A DNA stretch of 64,000 nucleotides, from the NCBI RefSeq assembly GCF_040939305.1, contig NZ_CP162511.1:806001-870000 (forward strand). The letters are read 5' to 3'. Below the pieces are notes generated by a model. That model was not told the DNA's origin. It saw only the letters and a program-made list of their open reading frames with translations, and searched no databases. Positions 24,658 through 33,586 of the stretch are shown here, one piece after another. Source of the DNA: Herbiconiux sp. A18JL235 (GTDB lineage: Bacteria > Actinomycetota > Actinomycetes > Actinomycetales > Microbacteriaceae). A program made the position numbers and the translations under genes. Position 1 is the first letter of the stretch. Each line of letters starts with the position of its first letter.

Positions 24658-25961
24658 GCCTCGTCCGTTCTGTCGGGGTCGGTTCGGTGGGTGGGGGCGA
24701 GGGTGCTGACGGCGGTGTCGTCGACGCGGGCGCCCGGTGCGGCTCGGTCGGTGGCGGAGTCGGTGGAGTCGGTGGCGTCGGCGTTGCTCCCCGTCCGCAC
24801 CGTGGCGACGAGTTCGGTGCCGCCCTGGGCGAGAGCCGTGACCTGCAGTCCGCCCGACACCATCGACAGCCGCTGACGCATGCCGTCGAGGCCGAAGCCG
24901 CCGGGGTCGGTGCGCAGGGTGGCGGAGTCGGCGATGCCGACGCCGATGCCGACGCCGTCGTCGGCGACCACGAGTTCGAGGTCGCCCCCCACGCCCTCCG
25001 GTCGCCGCAGCGCCAGGCGCGCGTGTGTGGCGCGCGAGTGCTTGCGCACGTTGGCGAGAGCCTCCTGCGCGCAGCGCAGCAGCACGACCTGGAGGTCGCG
25101 CGGAACGGTTCCCACCTCGTCGATCTCGGTGGAGATGACGATGCCGGTCTCCCGCTCGAAACCACGGGCGAGCCGGTGGAGCGCGAGGGCGAGCCCACCC
25201 TCCACCTCGACCGGCGCCGTGGCGGCGACGAGCACTCGCGTCTCGGTGAGTGCGTCGCGCGCCACCTCCTCGATGAGTGCGAGGTCGCTTCTCACCGCCT
25301 CCCGATCGTCACCGCGGGTGAGCCCCCGCTGTGCGAGCATGACCACGCTGGTGAGGTTCTGGGCGATCGTGTCGTGGAGCTCCAGGGCGAGCCGCTCGCG
25401 CTCGGCGCCCGCTCCCGCCTCGTGGTGCAGCGCCGCCAACTGCCGCTGTGCCACCGTGAGCTCGGTCAGCAACCGCGACTTCTCCTCGCTCTTGCGCATC
25501 TCGAGCGTGAACCACACCCCGATGCCCACGCCGAGGCCGAGCGAGATGCCCTCGATCACCACCGCCTGCATGAGGGCGTCGAGCCCTCCGCCGAAGCAGA
25601 TGTAGAAACCCAGTCCTACCGCGACGGCGAGCACGACGTTCACGAGGATGGGCCGCAGGAGCGGCTCGTCGTCGACCAGCACCCAGATGAGCGGGTAGGC
25701 GATGGCCTGCAGCACGGCCATGTTCGGGGAGAGTGCCGTGCCGACGGCGGTGAGCACGAACAGCGCGACGAGCAACGGGATGCGCCAGCGGTTCTCGGTG
25801 AGCCCACGCCGTCCGACGGTGTAGAAGAACAGCGCGAAGGCGCCGAGCAGCCCGATTGCCGCCGGGGTCGCCCACGGCACGGCCGTCGCGGTGATCGAGA
25901 CCAGCCCGGTGACGAGCACCAGAACCCCGCCCACGACGATCTGCCACCAGCGCGGGTTCAT
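24654..25961 (-). CDS. NarL-partner sensor histidine kinase (HisKA_3 type)
   Basis: 435-aa kinase with five to six N-terminal membrane helices (about residues 8-165) and no large extracytoplasmic domain, so it probably senses within the membrane. After a coiled segment comes HisKA_3 with the phospho-acceptor His in ALELHDTIAQN, then HATPase_c with ALANVRKHS and VADDGVGIGVG. The C-terminal 30 residues are Asp/Ser/Thr-rich. A TAGGGT box 6 nt before its ATG gives it its own leaderless promoter within the ABC-HK-RR cluster. Confidence 0.91.
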   Translation of the reverse strand: MNPRWWQIVVGGVLVLVTGLVSITATAVPWATPAAIGLLGAFALFFYTVGRRGLTENRWRIPLLVALFVLTAVGTALSPNMAVLQAIAYPLIWVLVDDEPLLRPILVNVVLAVAVGLGFYICFGGGLDALMQAVVIEGISLGLGVGIGVWFTLEMRKSEEKSRLLTELTVAQRQLAALHHEAGAGAERERLALELHDTIAQNLTSVVMLAQRGLTRGDDREAVRSDLALIEEVARDALTETRVLVAATAPVEVEGGLALALHRLARGFERETGIVISTEIDEVGTVPRDLQVVLLRCAQEALANVRKHSRATHARLALRRPEGVGGDLELVVADDGVGIGVGIADSATLRTDPGGFGLDGMRQRLSMVSGGLQVTALAQGGTELVATVRTGSNADATDSTDSATDRAAPGARVDDTAVSTLAPTHRTDPDRTDEA

Positions 25962-25967
25962 GAGCCC

Positions 25968-25973
25968 ACCCTA
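25968..25973 (-). promoter_or_regulatory. -10 box TAGGGT of a leaderless promoter
   Basis: Minus-strand TAGGGT, 6 nt before the ATG at 25961, in the 58-nt gap after the permease gene. Confidence 0.55.
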
Positions 25974-26019
25974 GCCAGTGGGGATTCGTGTCTTCGCCGC
26001 CCGGGCGCGCATCCGCTCG

Positions 26020-26907
26020 TCATGCGTCTTTCCTGATCCAGCGGAAGGTGGCGCGGCAGACCACGACCCCGGCCACGAGCCAGACGCCGAGCACGATGGC
26101 CACACCGAGGAGGTTCCAGCTGCCGCCCTGCTCGGCGGCCGCGAAGGAGTCGGGCAGGAAGGCCGCGCGCATGCCCTGGGCGATCCACTTGAGCGGGAAG
26201 ATGCTCGCCACCGTCTGCAGCCAGCCGGGCAGCATCGTGAAGCCGAGGAAGACGCCCGAGATGAACTGCAGCACCAGCAGCGGCGGGATGATGACTGCTG
26301 TCGCGCTCTTGCCGGTGCGGGGCAGGCGGGAGATGGCGATGCCGAGCACGGCCGAGGTGGTGATGCCGAGCAGGTACACCCACGCGAAGGTGAGCCAGCT
26401 GCCCGCATCGCCCGGCAGCTCGACCCCGAACGCGACGCGAGCGAGCAGCAGCAGGAGCGCGACCTGAGCGAGCGAGGTCACCAGCACCTGGCCCATCTTG
26501 CCGAGGAAGTACGACAGCACGGGCATGGGGGTGCCGGCGAGACGTTTGAGGGTGCCGTCGCCGCGTTCGATGGCGATGTCGACGCCGAGGTTCTGCACCC
26601 CGCTCAGCAGGATGCCGGCCGCGATCATGCCCGGCAGATAGTACGCGGCCTGCGAGAGGGCGGCGGAGCCGTCGGGGCTCCGCACCTCGCCCAGGCCGTC
26701 GAAGGCGACCGAGAAGATACCGAGCAGCACGACCGGGAAGAGGAAGGTGAAGAACACGGTGTCGCCGGCACGAAAGTAGACGGTGACCTCGTAGGCGATG
26801 CGCTTCAGGCCGATGCGGAGGGTGCGGAGGGGGCCGAAGTGGGCGGGGGTGGCCATGGGGGTGGGGGCGGCTGTCGTGCTCGTGCTCGTGCTCGCGGGGG
26901 TGGTCAT
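26020..26907 (-). CDS. ABC-2 type transporter permease
   Basis: 295-aa permease with six hydrophobic segments after a Thr/Ser/Ala-rich N-terminus. DTVFFTFLFPVVLLGIFSVAF is helix 1, GVQNLGVDIAIERGDGTLKRLAGTPMP the cytoplasmic loop, and GVFLGFTMLPGWLQTVASIFPLKWIAQGMRAAF the ABC-2 signature region. It is coupled to the ATPase by an ATGA overlap (26904-26907). With the downstream two-component genes it makes a drug- or lipid-efflux style module. Confidence 0.9.
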   Translation of the reverse strand: MTTPASTSTSTTAAPTPMATPAHFGPLRTLRIGLKRIAYEVTVYFRAGDTVFFTFLFPVVLLGIFSVAFDGLGEVRSPDGSAALSQAAYYLPGMIAAGILLSGVQNLGVDIAIERGDGTLKRLAGTPMPVLSYFLGKMGQVLVTSLAQVALLLLLARVAFGVELPGDAGSWLTFAWVYLLGITTSAVLGIAISRLPRTGKSATAVIIPPLLVLQFISGVFLGFTMLPGWLQTVASIFPLKWIAQGMRAAFLPDSFAAAEQGGSWNLLGVAIVLGVWLVAGVVVCRATFRWIRKDA

Positions 26908-27905
26908 CCGGCGGCGCTCCCCTCCGGGGTCGTGGCTTCTGCGGTGGGGGACTGTGGGGCGGCGCCTTGCGGGGCGGCGTCGTGTGGGGCGGTGCCCTGC
27001 GGGATGGTGCCCTGCGGGTCGGTGCCCTGCGGGTCGGGCCGCTCTGCGGCGGCGACGAGGTCGAGGTAGATGTCTTCGAGGGAGGGGCGCACGATCTCGA
27101 GACCGTCGGGTTCGGTGCTGCCGCCCCGCTCGGCGATCAGCCGGCTCACCAGGAGGCCCGGGTTCTCGGTGCGTTCTTCGTGCGTCCGGTCGCCGTCGCG
27201 CCAGCGCACGATCGGCACGCGCGCTTCGGCGGGGCCGAGGGCGCCCACCGGGCCGATGTCGACCAGCCTGCCGCCAACGATGACCGCCGCGCGATCGCTG
27301 AGCTGCGCCGCCTCGTCGAGATAGTGCGTGGTGAGCAGGATCGTCGTTCCCGACTGCGCCAGCGACCTGATGAGCACCCAGAACTGGCGCCTGGCTTCGG
27401 GATCGAACCCGGTGGTGGGCTCGTCGAGGAACAGCAGCTCGGGGTTGCCGACGATGCCGAGCGCGACATCGACACGGCGTCGCTGGCCTCCGGAGAGCGA
27501 ACGGATGCGCGCCCCGGCCTTCTCGTCCAGCCCTACGGCGGCGATCACCTCGTCGACGTCGCGCGGATTCGGGTAGAGGCCGGCGAAGTGCTTGATCTGC
27601 TCGCGCACGCTGAGGTTGGCGCTCTCGCCCGACTGCTGCAACACGATGCCGAGACGGGCCTTCCAGGGGAGCTTGCCGTGCTGCGGGTCGGTGCCGAGCA
27701 CGCTCACCTCGCCGCCGGTGCGGTCGCGATAGCCCTCGAGAATCTCGACTGTCGTGCTCTTGCCGGCGCCGTTCGGGCCGAGGAGGGCGAAGGTCTCGCC
27801 GTGCGCGATGTCGAAGGAGACATCGTCGACGGCGGTGAAGGAGCCGTAGCGCTTCTGGAGGCCGCGGACGCTGACGGCGGTGCCGGAGGCTGAGGTGGAT
27901 CCCAT
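26904..27905 (-). CDS. ABC-2 type transporter ATP-binding protein with pentapeptide-repeat tail
   Basis: 333-aa ATPase: Walker A GPNGAGKSTT, signature LSGGQRRRVDVALGI, Walker B LLFLDEPTTGFD, H-loop TTHYLDEA. The last ~45 residues are a low-complexity tail of DPQGT-like pentapeptides (DPQGT, DPQGT, IPQGT, APHDA, APQGA) encoded by an exact 15-bp tandem repeat at 26961-27035, which is unusual for this family. I use the ATG at 27905; an upstream in-frame ATG at 28004 would add 33 basic residues, and neither has a good ribosome site. It is first gene of the cluster. Confidence 0.87.
   Translation of the reverse strand: MGSTSASGTAVSVRGLQKRYGSFTAVDDVSFDIAHGETFALLGPNGAGKSTTVEILEGYRDRTGGEVSVLGTDPQHGKLPWKARLGIVLQQSGESANLSVREQIKHFAGLYPNPRDVDEVIAAVGLDEKAGARIRSLSGGQRRRVDVALGIVGNPELLFLDEPTTGFDPEARRQFWVLIRSLAQSGTTILLTTHYLDEAAQLSDRAAVIVGGRLVDIGPVGALGPAEARVPIVRWRDGDRTHEERTENPGLLVSRLIAERGGSTEPDGLEIVRPSLEDIYLDLVAAAERPDPQGTDPQGTIPQGTAPHDAAPQGAAPQSPTAEATTPEGSAAG
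26961..27035 (-). repeat. 15-bp coding minisatellite (five units)
   Basis: Five abutting 15-bp units on the model GGTGCCCTGCGGGTC (plus strand), the last three almost identical, the first two diverged. The period keeps frame and encodes the pentapeptide tail of the ABC ATPase. A weaker sixth unit may precede it at 26946-26960. Confidence 0.8.
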
Positions 27906-28075
27906 GACATCATCGTCGCGAGTGGCGGGCCGCACCACCAGCGGTCGCCGGGGGGACAGTGCGGTCCGCCGGTCGGGGGATGGCGGGCGGCGTTGCAGCT
28001 TCATTGAACGGGCTCCGCACCCGCCCCGACCGCCGCGCTGTGATGTATTCTCATGTATAGAAGTGAGGTGAGATC

Positions 28076-28858
28076 ATGTTTGCACGACTGCGCGAACGTC
28101 AAACCCCGGCGCGGCTGCTCAATGTCGCGGTCGACGTGGGGTCGGGCCCGGTTGTCATCCTGCTGCACGGCATCGCGTCGTCGTCGGCGAGCTGGCGGGG
28201 CATCGTGCCGCTGCTGTCACCGCTGTACCGGGTGATCGCCATCGATCTCCTCGGGTTCGGCGGGTCGCGCGCCGGTGATGCCGCGAGCTTCACGCTCGAC
28301 GAGCACGTGCAGGCGCTGCACAAGACGGTTCGGTCGCTGCGGTTGCGCGGGCAGTTCACGCTCGTGGGGCACAGCCTGGGCGGTCTGATCGCTGCCCGCT
28401 ACGCGGCGGTGCATCGCAAGGAACTCTCGCATCTCGTGCTCGTCTCCCCACCCATCTACCCGCACCGTCGCTACATCGACGAGCTCGGGCAGCGGCTGCG
28501 CGTGGGCGGGTATCTGTGGTTCTACCGCTTCGTGCGCGGCAACCAGCTCACCATCGTCAGCAACGTCGGCCGGTTCTCGCGCTGGATGCCGAACGGGTCC
28601 CTCAAGATCGACGACGAGTCCTGGGCGGCCTTCTCGCTCTCGATGCAGCACTGCATCGAGACGCAGACCACCATGACCGATCTCGCCCAGGTCTCCGTGC
28701 CGATCGACGTCGTCTACGGCGCTCGCGACCAGGTCATCGTGCCCGCCACGATCGAACGCCTCGGTTCCATGCACCACGTCGGCCTCCACCAGGTGCCGCG
28801 GGCCGACCACCTCATCCGCGAGCCCCTCGCCCGCGAGGTCGCCCGCCTCATCCGCTGA
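28076..28858 (+). CDS. Alpha/beta-fold hydrolase
   Basis: 260-aa soluble hydrolase. Oxyanion region ILLHGIASSSASW, nucleophile serine in GHSLGG (about residue 103), acid residue in VVYGARDQVIVP and the base His in RADHLIRE complete the triad. A cap region (YRFVRGNQLTIVSNVGRFSRWMPNG) covers the middle. Substrate unknown: esterase, lactonase or peptidase all fit. A GAGGTGA ribosome site precedes the ATG; upstream lies a TATAGA box and a direct repeat ATGTAT-N4-ATGTAT (28043-28058). Confidence 0.88.
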   Translation: MFARLRERQTPARLLNVAVDVGSGPVVILLHGIASSSASWRGIVPLLSPLYRVIAIDLLGFGGSRAGDAASFTLDEHVQALHKTVRSLRLRGQFTLVGHSLGGLIAARYAAVHRKELSHLVLVSPPIYPHRRYIDELGQRLRVGGYLWFYRFVRGNQLTIVSNVGRFSRWMPNGSLKIDDESWAAFSLSMQHCIETQTTMTDLAQVSVPIDVVYGARDQVIVPATIERLGSMHHVGLHQVPRADHLIREPLAREVARLIR

Positions 28859-29002
28859 CGCCGCGCGCTGCGCGCCCCGCGCTACCCCGCTACCCGCTCC
28901 GCGGGCCTCGTCTCGGTAGTGAGCACAGCGACGATCCGATCGGACCGCGATAGTAGGGTGCCGGTCGTGACGACCCGGAAGGGTGGGTGTCGAAGGAGGC
29001 GC

Positions 29003-29899
29003 ATGATCGCGGAGTTGAACCGGCTGATCGAGCTGATCGAGGATCGCCTGACCGACGACCTCGACGTGGCGTCGTTGGCGAGTCGGCTCGGCACGACGGA
29101 GTACCACCTCAGGCGGATGTTCTCGTCGCTCGCCGGGATGTCGCTATCGGAGTACATCCGGCGTCGTCGCATGTCGGTCGCGGCTGCCGACATCCTCGGC
29201 GGCGGGGACCTGTTGGGTATCGCGGTGCGCTACGGCTACGGGTCGACCGAGGCCTTCGGCCGGGCGTTCCGGTCGGTGCACGGTCTCAGCATCGGTGACG
29301 TCAAGCGAAACGGCGGCCCCCTTCGACAGCAATCGCAGCTCAGGTTCCGCCTGACCGTAGAAGGGAACATCACCATGGAGACCCGCATCACCGACCGACC
29401 GGCGTTCCGGCTCGTCGGGCACGCCGCTACCGTGCCGCTCATCCACGAGGGCATCAATCCGCACATCCAAGCGCACATCGCCTCGCTGCCGACGACGGAG
29501 CACTCACGCTTGAAGGCCCTGAGCGACGACGAACCGGCTGGTCTGCTCCAAGTCACCGCCGATGTCGACCCCGACTACGCCGAGGGCAGCGAACTGACCT
29601 ACCTGCACGGTGTTGCAGTCGCAGACACGACCCCGGTGGACGATGATCTCGACACGATCGAGGTTCCGGCCGGCACCTGGGCGATCTTCCGCACCGAGGG
29701 CGAGTACCCGGCCGCGCTGCAGAAGGTGTGGGCGGCGACCGCGACCGACTGGTTTCCGTCCAACCCTTGGCGGCTCCGGCCGGGTCCGTCCATCGTCGCG
29801 ATTCTCGACCGAGCCGACGACTTCAGCACCGCCATCACCGAGTTGTGGCTACCGATCGAGCGCGCCGCGGGGGATGCGTCACACGCGTCGTCGAGGTAG
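29003..29899 (+). CDS. AraC-family regulator fused to GyrI-like effector domain
   Basis: 298-aa regulator in the less common order HTH first: two AraC helix-turn-helix units at residues 1-105 (VASLASRLGTTEYHLRRMFSSLAGMSLSEYIRRRRM and GIAVRYGYGSTEAFGRAFRSVHG), then a GyrI/SOUL-like small-molecule domain (about 125-290, ETRITDRPAFRLVGHAA to ITELWLPIE). This is the Rob/SoxS-with-GyrI plan of multidrug sensors such as Bacillus BltR/Rob-like proteins. The ATG at 29003 has AAGGAGG just upstream; the frame is open to 28919 but without support. Its target is unknown. Confidence 0.85.
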   Translation: MIAELNRLIELIEDRLTDDLDVASLASRLGTTEYHLRRMFSSLAGMSLSEYIRRRRMSVAAADILGGGDLLGIAVRYGYGSTEAFGRAFRSVHGLSIGDVKRNGGPLRQQSQLRFRLTVEGNITMETRITDRPAFRLVGHAATVPLIHEGINPHIQAHIASLPTTEHSRLKALSDDEPAGLLQVTADVDPDYAEGSELTYLHGVAVADTTPVDDDLDTIEVPAGTWAIFRTEGEYPAALQKVWAATATDWFPSNPWRLRPGPSIVAILDRADDFSTAITELWLPIERAAGDASHASSR

Positions 29900-29985
29900 C
29901 ACGAAGTGCTGGAATGGCGCCACTTGGCGCATTGAGCGCGACAGAACTCTGTGGTGAGTTCGCGACAGACGTCGCAGGTGAACGG

Positions 29986-30047
29986 GTCTGGGTTCTCGAA
30001 GTTCTGGGTCTCGAGGGTCCGGGTTCTCGAAGCTCCGGGTTCTCGAA
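29986..30047. repeat. Intergenic 15-16-bp minisatellite (four units)
   Basis: Four adjacent units of GTCTGGGTTCTCGAA-like sequence: 29986-30000, 30001-30015, 30016-30031 and 30032-30047; units 1, 3 and 4 share GGGTTCTCGAA. It lies in the 158-bp gap between the AraC stop and the convergent stop of the Ig-like membrane protein. No terminator with a T-run is visible there. Confidence 0.75.
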
Positions 30048-30057
30048 GGCTGGTGGG

Positions 30058-32268
30058 TCAGCGCACGGGTTCGGGGGTGTCGCGGGAGGCCGAGTGCGAG
30101 GGCGGGGTGGAGTTGCCGGTGTGGGCGGGAGCGGGGCGTTCGGGTACGAAGGTGAAGTAGGCCCAGATGGCGAGGCTGAGAAGGGTGACGGCGGCGGCGA
30201 TGAGGGCCCAGCGGAGGAGATCGCCGGCCACCGCATCCCAAGCGTCGCGGTCGGGCGCGACGATGAAGGCGAAGGTGGTGACCGCGGCCAGGGTGCAGGC
30301 CGCCCAGGAGCGGGGGAGGGCCCGCCGCAGCTCATGGCCGTCGAGGAAACGCAGCGGCAACAGCGACACCACGGGCCCGGTGAGCGCCGCCGTCGCCACG
30401 ACGGTCAGCACGTCGGCGGCGGCCGCGGCGCCGCCCACGAGGGCGACGAGAGGCGTCGGCGGCGGCACCGAGTCGGCGGAGACCGACGACATCGCACCGG
30501 CGAGGTCGCGCAGCGACCCGCTGAGGAGCCACGCGCCGACTCCGGTGACCAGGCAGGCCACGACTCCGGCGCGAAGTGCCCGCGCCGTGCTCGACCGGCT
30601 GAGGCCGGGCGCGAGCGTCACGCCCACGACGAGTCCGAACACGAACCCGGGCGCCACACCGCCGAGCCGCGATGCGACAACGGTGAGTGTGGTCAGCGGC
30701 AGCAGCCAGAGCTGCGCCTCGAACCCGCCGTGCGCACGGGTTCCCGGACGCCCCGCGAAGAGGAGTGCGACGAATCCGGGCACGAGACACACGATCGCGC
30801 TTGCCGCGAGAAACACGATGAACAAGTGCAGACCCGCCGGGCCCGTGAAGGCTCCGGGCACGACCGCGGCGCCCATGGCTGCGCCTGCGATCAGTGTGCC
30901 GGCAACTCCCAGCCGGCGTGTGAGGTGTCGGTTGGGCTCAGGTGCGGCAGGCTGCTCGTCGACCGAAGTCCGCCTCGCGCCCCGGGTGGCGAAGACCTGC
31001 GCGAGACGCCGAACGGGTGCTGAGCGACGGATGCGGGCACGGTTGGCCGCTAGGGTCGACTCCAGGATGCCGCCAGGGAGCAGCACAAGCAGGATCACCC
31101 CGAGTGCGCCCACCGCCGCCCGTGCGTGGTCCCCCAGCGACCTCGACCCGAGTTCTGTGAGACTGGGGAGCGCAGCAAGGCCCTCCGGTGGGGCCGTCGC
31201 GGCCTTCACGGGCTGTGCTGCCGCCCCACGCTCGTCGCCCGACCGCGCGAGCAGCGAACCGTCTCCGAGGGGAGTCTCCAGCGGGGCCCCGTTCGCCCCC
31301 GGGCGGACCGGAGGCGCTTCTGCCGACCGCTGCGCGGGCGCACCACCCGAGGCCGTGCCGTCGTCGCCGCCGAGTTCGTGCGTCTCGTTCGCCTGGTCGT
31401 CGCCCGACGGCTCCGCCGCGCTCGAGGGGGAGACGGTCGCCGGCGTCGCCGCTTCCGGCGACGGGGTGGCGCGGGGCGACGCAGACGGGGAGGGTGTCGT
31501 CGTGGGAGACGGACTCGGGGACGGAGTCGCCGACGGCGACGGCGACGGACCGGGCGTCGGCGGAGGTGTCGGAATGAACGGCACCTCGTCGACGACGAAC
31601 TGCACCGGCGCGCTCGCCGCGGGATACCCCGGAGCCGCCGCATAGGCCTGCGCCGCGACCAAGCGGAACGGTCCCGCACCGGCCGGCACGCCGGCCAGCA
31701 CGCACTCCCACCGCCCCGACGCGTCGACGGTGGTGGAGCACCCCGACGCGTCGTCGAAGGCCACCGCCAGGAGTGCTCCCGGGTGCCCGCCCCCGCCGAC
31801 CGTCTGCGTGGGCGTGTCGGACGAGATCGTCGACGTGAGCACCCCGGGATGGCCCGGGTCGCCGTCGATGGTCGGCGCGTGGAGCACGCCGAAGGCGAGG
31901 GCGGAGCTGTCCGTTCCGTTGCTCACGGTGGCGGGCCCCTCGAAGTCGGGCGGATCGACGAGAGTGCAGTTCCAGCTCTCGTCGGCCAGCGCGGTCGTCT
32001 CGCAGAGTTCCGCGAGGTCGCCCTCGACGGAAGCAGTCACCCTGATGGTGCTTCCGGCGTCGTCGGAGCCGGCGAGTTCGATCTCGACACCCGCAGCACC
32101 CGCCGCCAGGGCGACGACCGAGCCCGCAGGGGGTGAGACCGACACCAGGGGCGCAGCAGCGCGCGCCGACGGTGTGCTCGTCGCCGGTGCCATCAGCCAG
32201 ACCGCACCGACCAGCACACTCGCGCACACAGCCGCCCCGAGCATCCGGAGCCACCCATGCCTGAACAT
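30058..32268 (-). CDS. Large Ig-like / Pro-Ser-rich / multi-TM membrane protein
   Basis: 736-aa protein of unknown function. Order: signal peptide (about 1-38); two extracellular beta-sandwich repeats (about 40-215), each with a Cys pair (LCETT...WNCTL; GCSTT...WECVL); a Pro/Ser/Thr stalk (about 225-285); a disordered acidic region; then one TM helix near residue 385, a basic cytoplasmic loop, and about six more TM helices to residue ~715. A LLPLRFLDG motif late in the membrane domain recalls the second metal motif of M50 site-2 proteases, but no HExxH is present. A leaderless TAGAGT box supports the start. It is single-gene, between a minisatellite and the aminotransferase. Confidence 0.75.
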   Translation of the reverse strand: MFRHGWLRMLGAAVCASVLVGAVWLMAPATSTPSARAAAPLVSVSPPAGSVVALAAGAAGVEIELAGSDDAGSTIRVTASVEGDLAELCETTALADESWNCTLVDPPDFEGPATVSNGTDSSALAFGVLHAPTIDGDPGHPGVLTSTISSDTPTQTVGGGGHPGALLAVAFDDASGCSTTVDASGRWECVLAGVPAGAGPFRLVAAQAYAAAPGYPAASAPVQFVVDEVPFIPTPPPTPGPSPSPSATPSPSPSPTTTPSPSASPRATPSPEAATPATVSPSSAAEPSGDDQANETHELGGDDGTASGGAPAQRSAEAPPVRPGANGAPLETPLGDGSLLARSGDERGAAAQPVKAATAPPEGLAALPSLTELGSRSLGDHARAAVGALGVILLVLLPGGILESTLAANRARIRRSAPVRRLAQVFATRGARRTSVDEQPAAPEPNRHLTRRLGVAGTLIAGAAMGAAVVPGAFTGPAGLHLFIVFLAASAIVCLVPGFVALLFAGRPGTRAHGGFEAQLWLLPLTTLTVVASRLGGVAPGFVFGLVVGVTLAPGLSRSSTARALRAGVVACLVTGVGAWLLSGSLRDLAGAMSSVSADSVPPPTPLVALVGGAAAAADVLTVVATAALTGPVVSLLPLRFLDGHELRRALPRSWAACTLAAVTTFAFIVAPDRDAWDAVAGDLLRWALIAAAVTLLSLAIWAYFTFVPERPAPAHTGNSTPPSHSASRDTPEPVR

Positions 32269-32275
32269 GAGCGAA

Positions 32276-32281
32276 ACTCTA
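32276..32281 (-). promoter_or_regulatory. -10 box TAGAGT of a leaderless promoter
   Basis: Minus-strand TAGAGT, 7 nt before the ATG at 32268. Confidence 0.5.
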
Positions 32282-32358
32282 CCGAGTCAAGTGCCTCCGA
32301 GGCGAGACTTTCTCACCGAATACCGCACTGAAGGACGACCGTGCGACCAGGGCTGCGC

Positions 32359-33555
32359 TCAGGCGAAGAAGCGCTGCAGGCGCGCCACGCCCTCCGCCAG
32401 AGCCTCGTCTCCCAGCGCATACGACAGTCGGAGGAACCCGCTCGGTCCGAACGCCTCGCCCGGAACCGTCGCCACCTCGACCTGGTCGAGGATGAGGTCG
32501 GCGAGCTCGAGCGAGGTCGTCGGCGTGACCCCGGCCCAGCTGCGTCCGAGCAGTCCGCTCACATCGGGGTAGACGTAGAACGCGCCCTCCGGCAACGGGG
32601 TGCGCACACCCTCGATGGCGTTGAGCCCGGCCACGATCTGCTTGCGCCGCCGGTCGTAGGTGTCGCGCATGACCGCGACGGTGTCCTGCGGGCCGGTCAG
32701 GGCGGCGATCGCCGCGCGCTGCGACACGTTCGACACGTTCGACGACAGGTGCGACTGCAGGTTCGAGGCGGCCTTGATCGCGTCGGCGGGGCCGACCATC
32801 CAGCCCACCCGCCATCCGGTCATCGCGTAGGTCTTCGCGACCCCGTTGACGAGGATGGTGCGGTCGGCGAGTGCGGGGACCGCGTCGACGATCGACACCG
32901 CGGTGAGCCCGTCGTAGACGAGGTTCTGGTAGATCTCGTCGCTGACGACCCACAGTCCGTGCTCCTCGGCCCATTCGCCGATCGCCTTGGTCTGCTCGGG
33001 CGAGTAGACGGCGCCCGTGGGGTTCGACGGCGAGACGAACAGCAGCACCTTGGTGCGCTCCGTGCGGGCGGCTTCGAGCTGTTCGACGGTGACGAGGTAG
33101 TCCTGGTCGCTGCCCGCGAACACCTGCACGGGCACGCCGCCGGCGAGGGCGATGGCCTCGGGGTAGGTGGTCCAGAACGGGGTGGGCACCAGCACCTCGT
33201 CGCCCGGGTCGAGCAGGGTCGCGAACGACTGGTAGACGGCCTGCTTGCCGCCGTTCGTGACGATCACCTGCGAGGGCGAGACCTCGACGCCGCTGTCGCG
33301 CAGTGTCTTCGCCGCGATCGCCTCGCGGAGCTCCGGCAGCCCGGCGGCCGGGGTGTACCGGTGGTTCCTCGGGTCGTGGACCGCCGCCGCGGCGGCCTCC
33401 ACGATGTGCTCGGGCGTCGGGAAGTCGGGCTCGCCGGCGGCGTAGGAGACCACGGGTCGGCCGGCGGCCTGGAGGCTCTTGGCCTTCGCGTCGACCTTGA
33501 GCGTGGCGGATTCGGCGATGGCGGCGATGCGTGCGGAGATGCGTGGGTGTGTCAC
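32359..33555 (-). CDS. Pyridoxal-phosphate aminotransferase, class I (aspartate aminotransferase type)
   Basis: 398-aa fold-type I aminotransferase. N-terminal [23 protein letters not shown], substrate loop [17 protein letters not shown], cofactor-region SNPTGAVYS and Asp/Tyr in [17 protein letters not shown] lysine in [16 protein letters not shown], and the carboxylate-binding arginine in GFLRLSYAL. It transfers amino groups between aspartate and 2-oxoglutarate (or prephenate). I choose the GTG at 33555, 7 nt after a TAGGCT box, over the GTG at 33561, which is only 1 nt after it. It is usually found next to the secE/nusG region in this group. Confidence 0.92.
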   Translation of the reverse strand: MTHPRISARIAAIAESATLKVDAKAKSLQAAGRPVVSYAAGEPDFPTPEHIVEAAAAAVHDPRNHRYTPAAGLPELREAIAAKTLRDSGVEVSPSQVIVTNGGKQAVYQSFATLLDPGDEVLVPTPFWTTYPEAIALAGGVPVQVFAGSDQDYLVTVEQLEAARTERTKVLLFVSPSNPTGAVYSPEQTKAIGEWAEEHGLWVVSDEIYQNLVYDGLTAVSIVDAVPALADRTILVNGVAKTYAMTGWRVGWMVGPADAIKAASNLQSHLSSNVSNVSQRAAIAALTGPQDTVAVMRDTYDRRRKQIVAGLNAIEGVRTPLPEGAFYVYPDVSGLLGRSWAGVTPTTSLELADLILDQVEVATVPGEAFGPSGFLRLSYALGDEALAEGVARLQRFFA

Positions 33556-33562
33556 GCCCACA

Positions 33563-33568
33563 AGCCTA
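33563..33568 (-). promoter_or_regulatory. -10 box TAGGCT of a leaderless promoter
   Basis: Minus-strand TAGGCT, 7 nt before the GTG at 33555; this decides between two nearby GTG starts. Confidence 0.5.
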
Positions 33569-33586
33569 CTGAACCGGCGCCCGGTA

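Noticed and set aside
30058..32268. Active M50-type metalloprotease
   Set aside because: Only an LDG motif is seen; the essential HExxH is absent.
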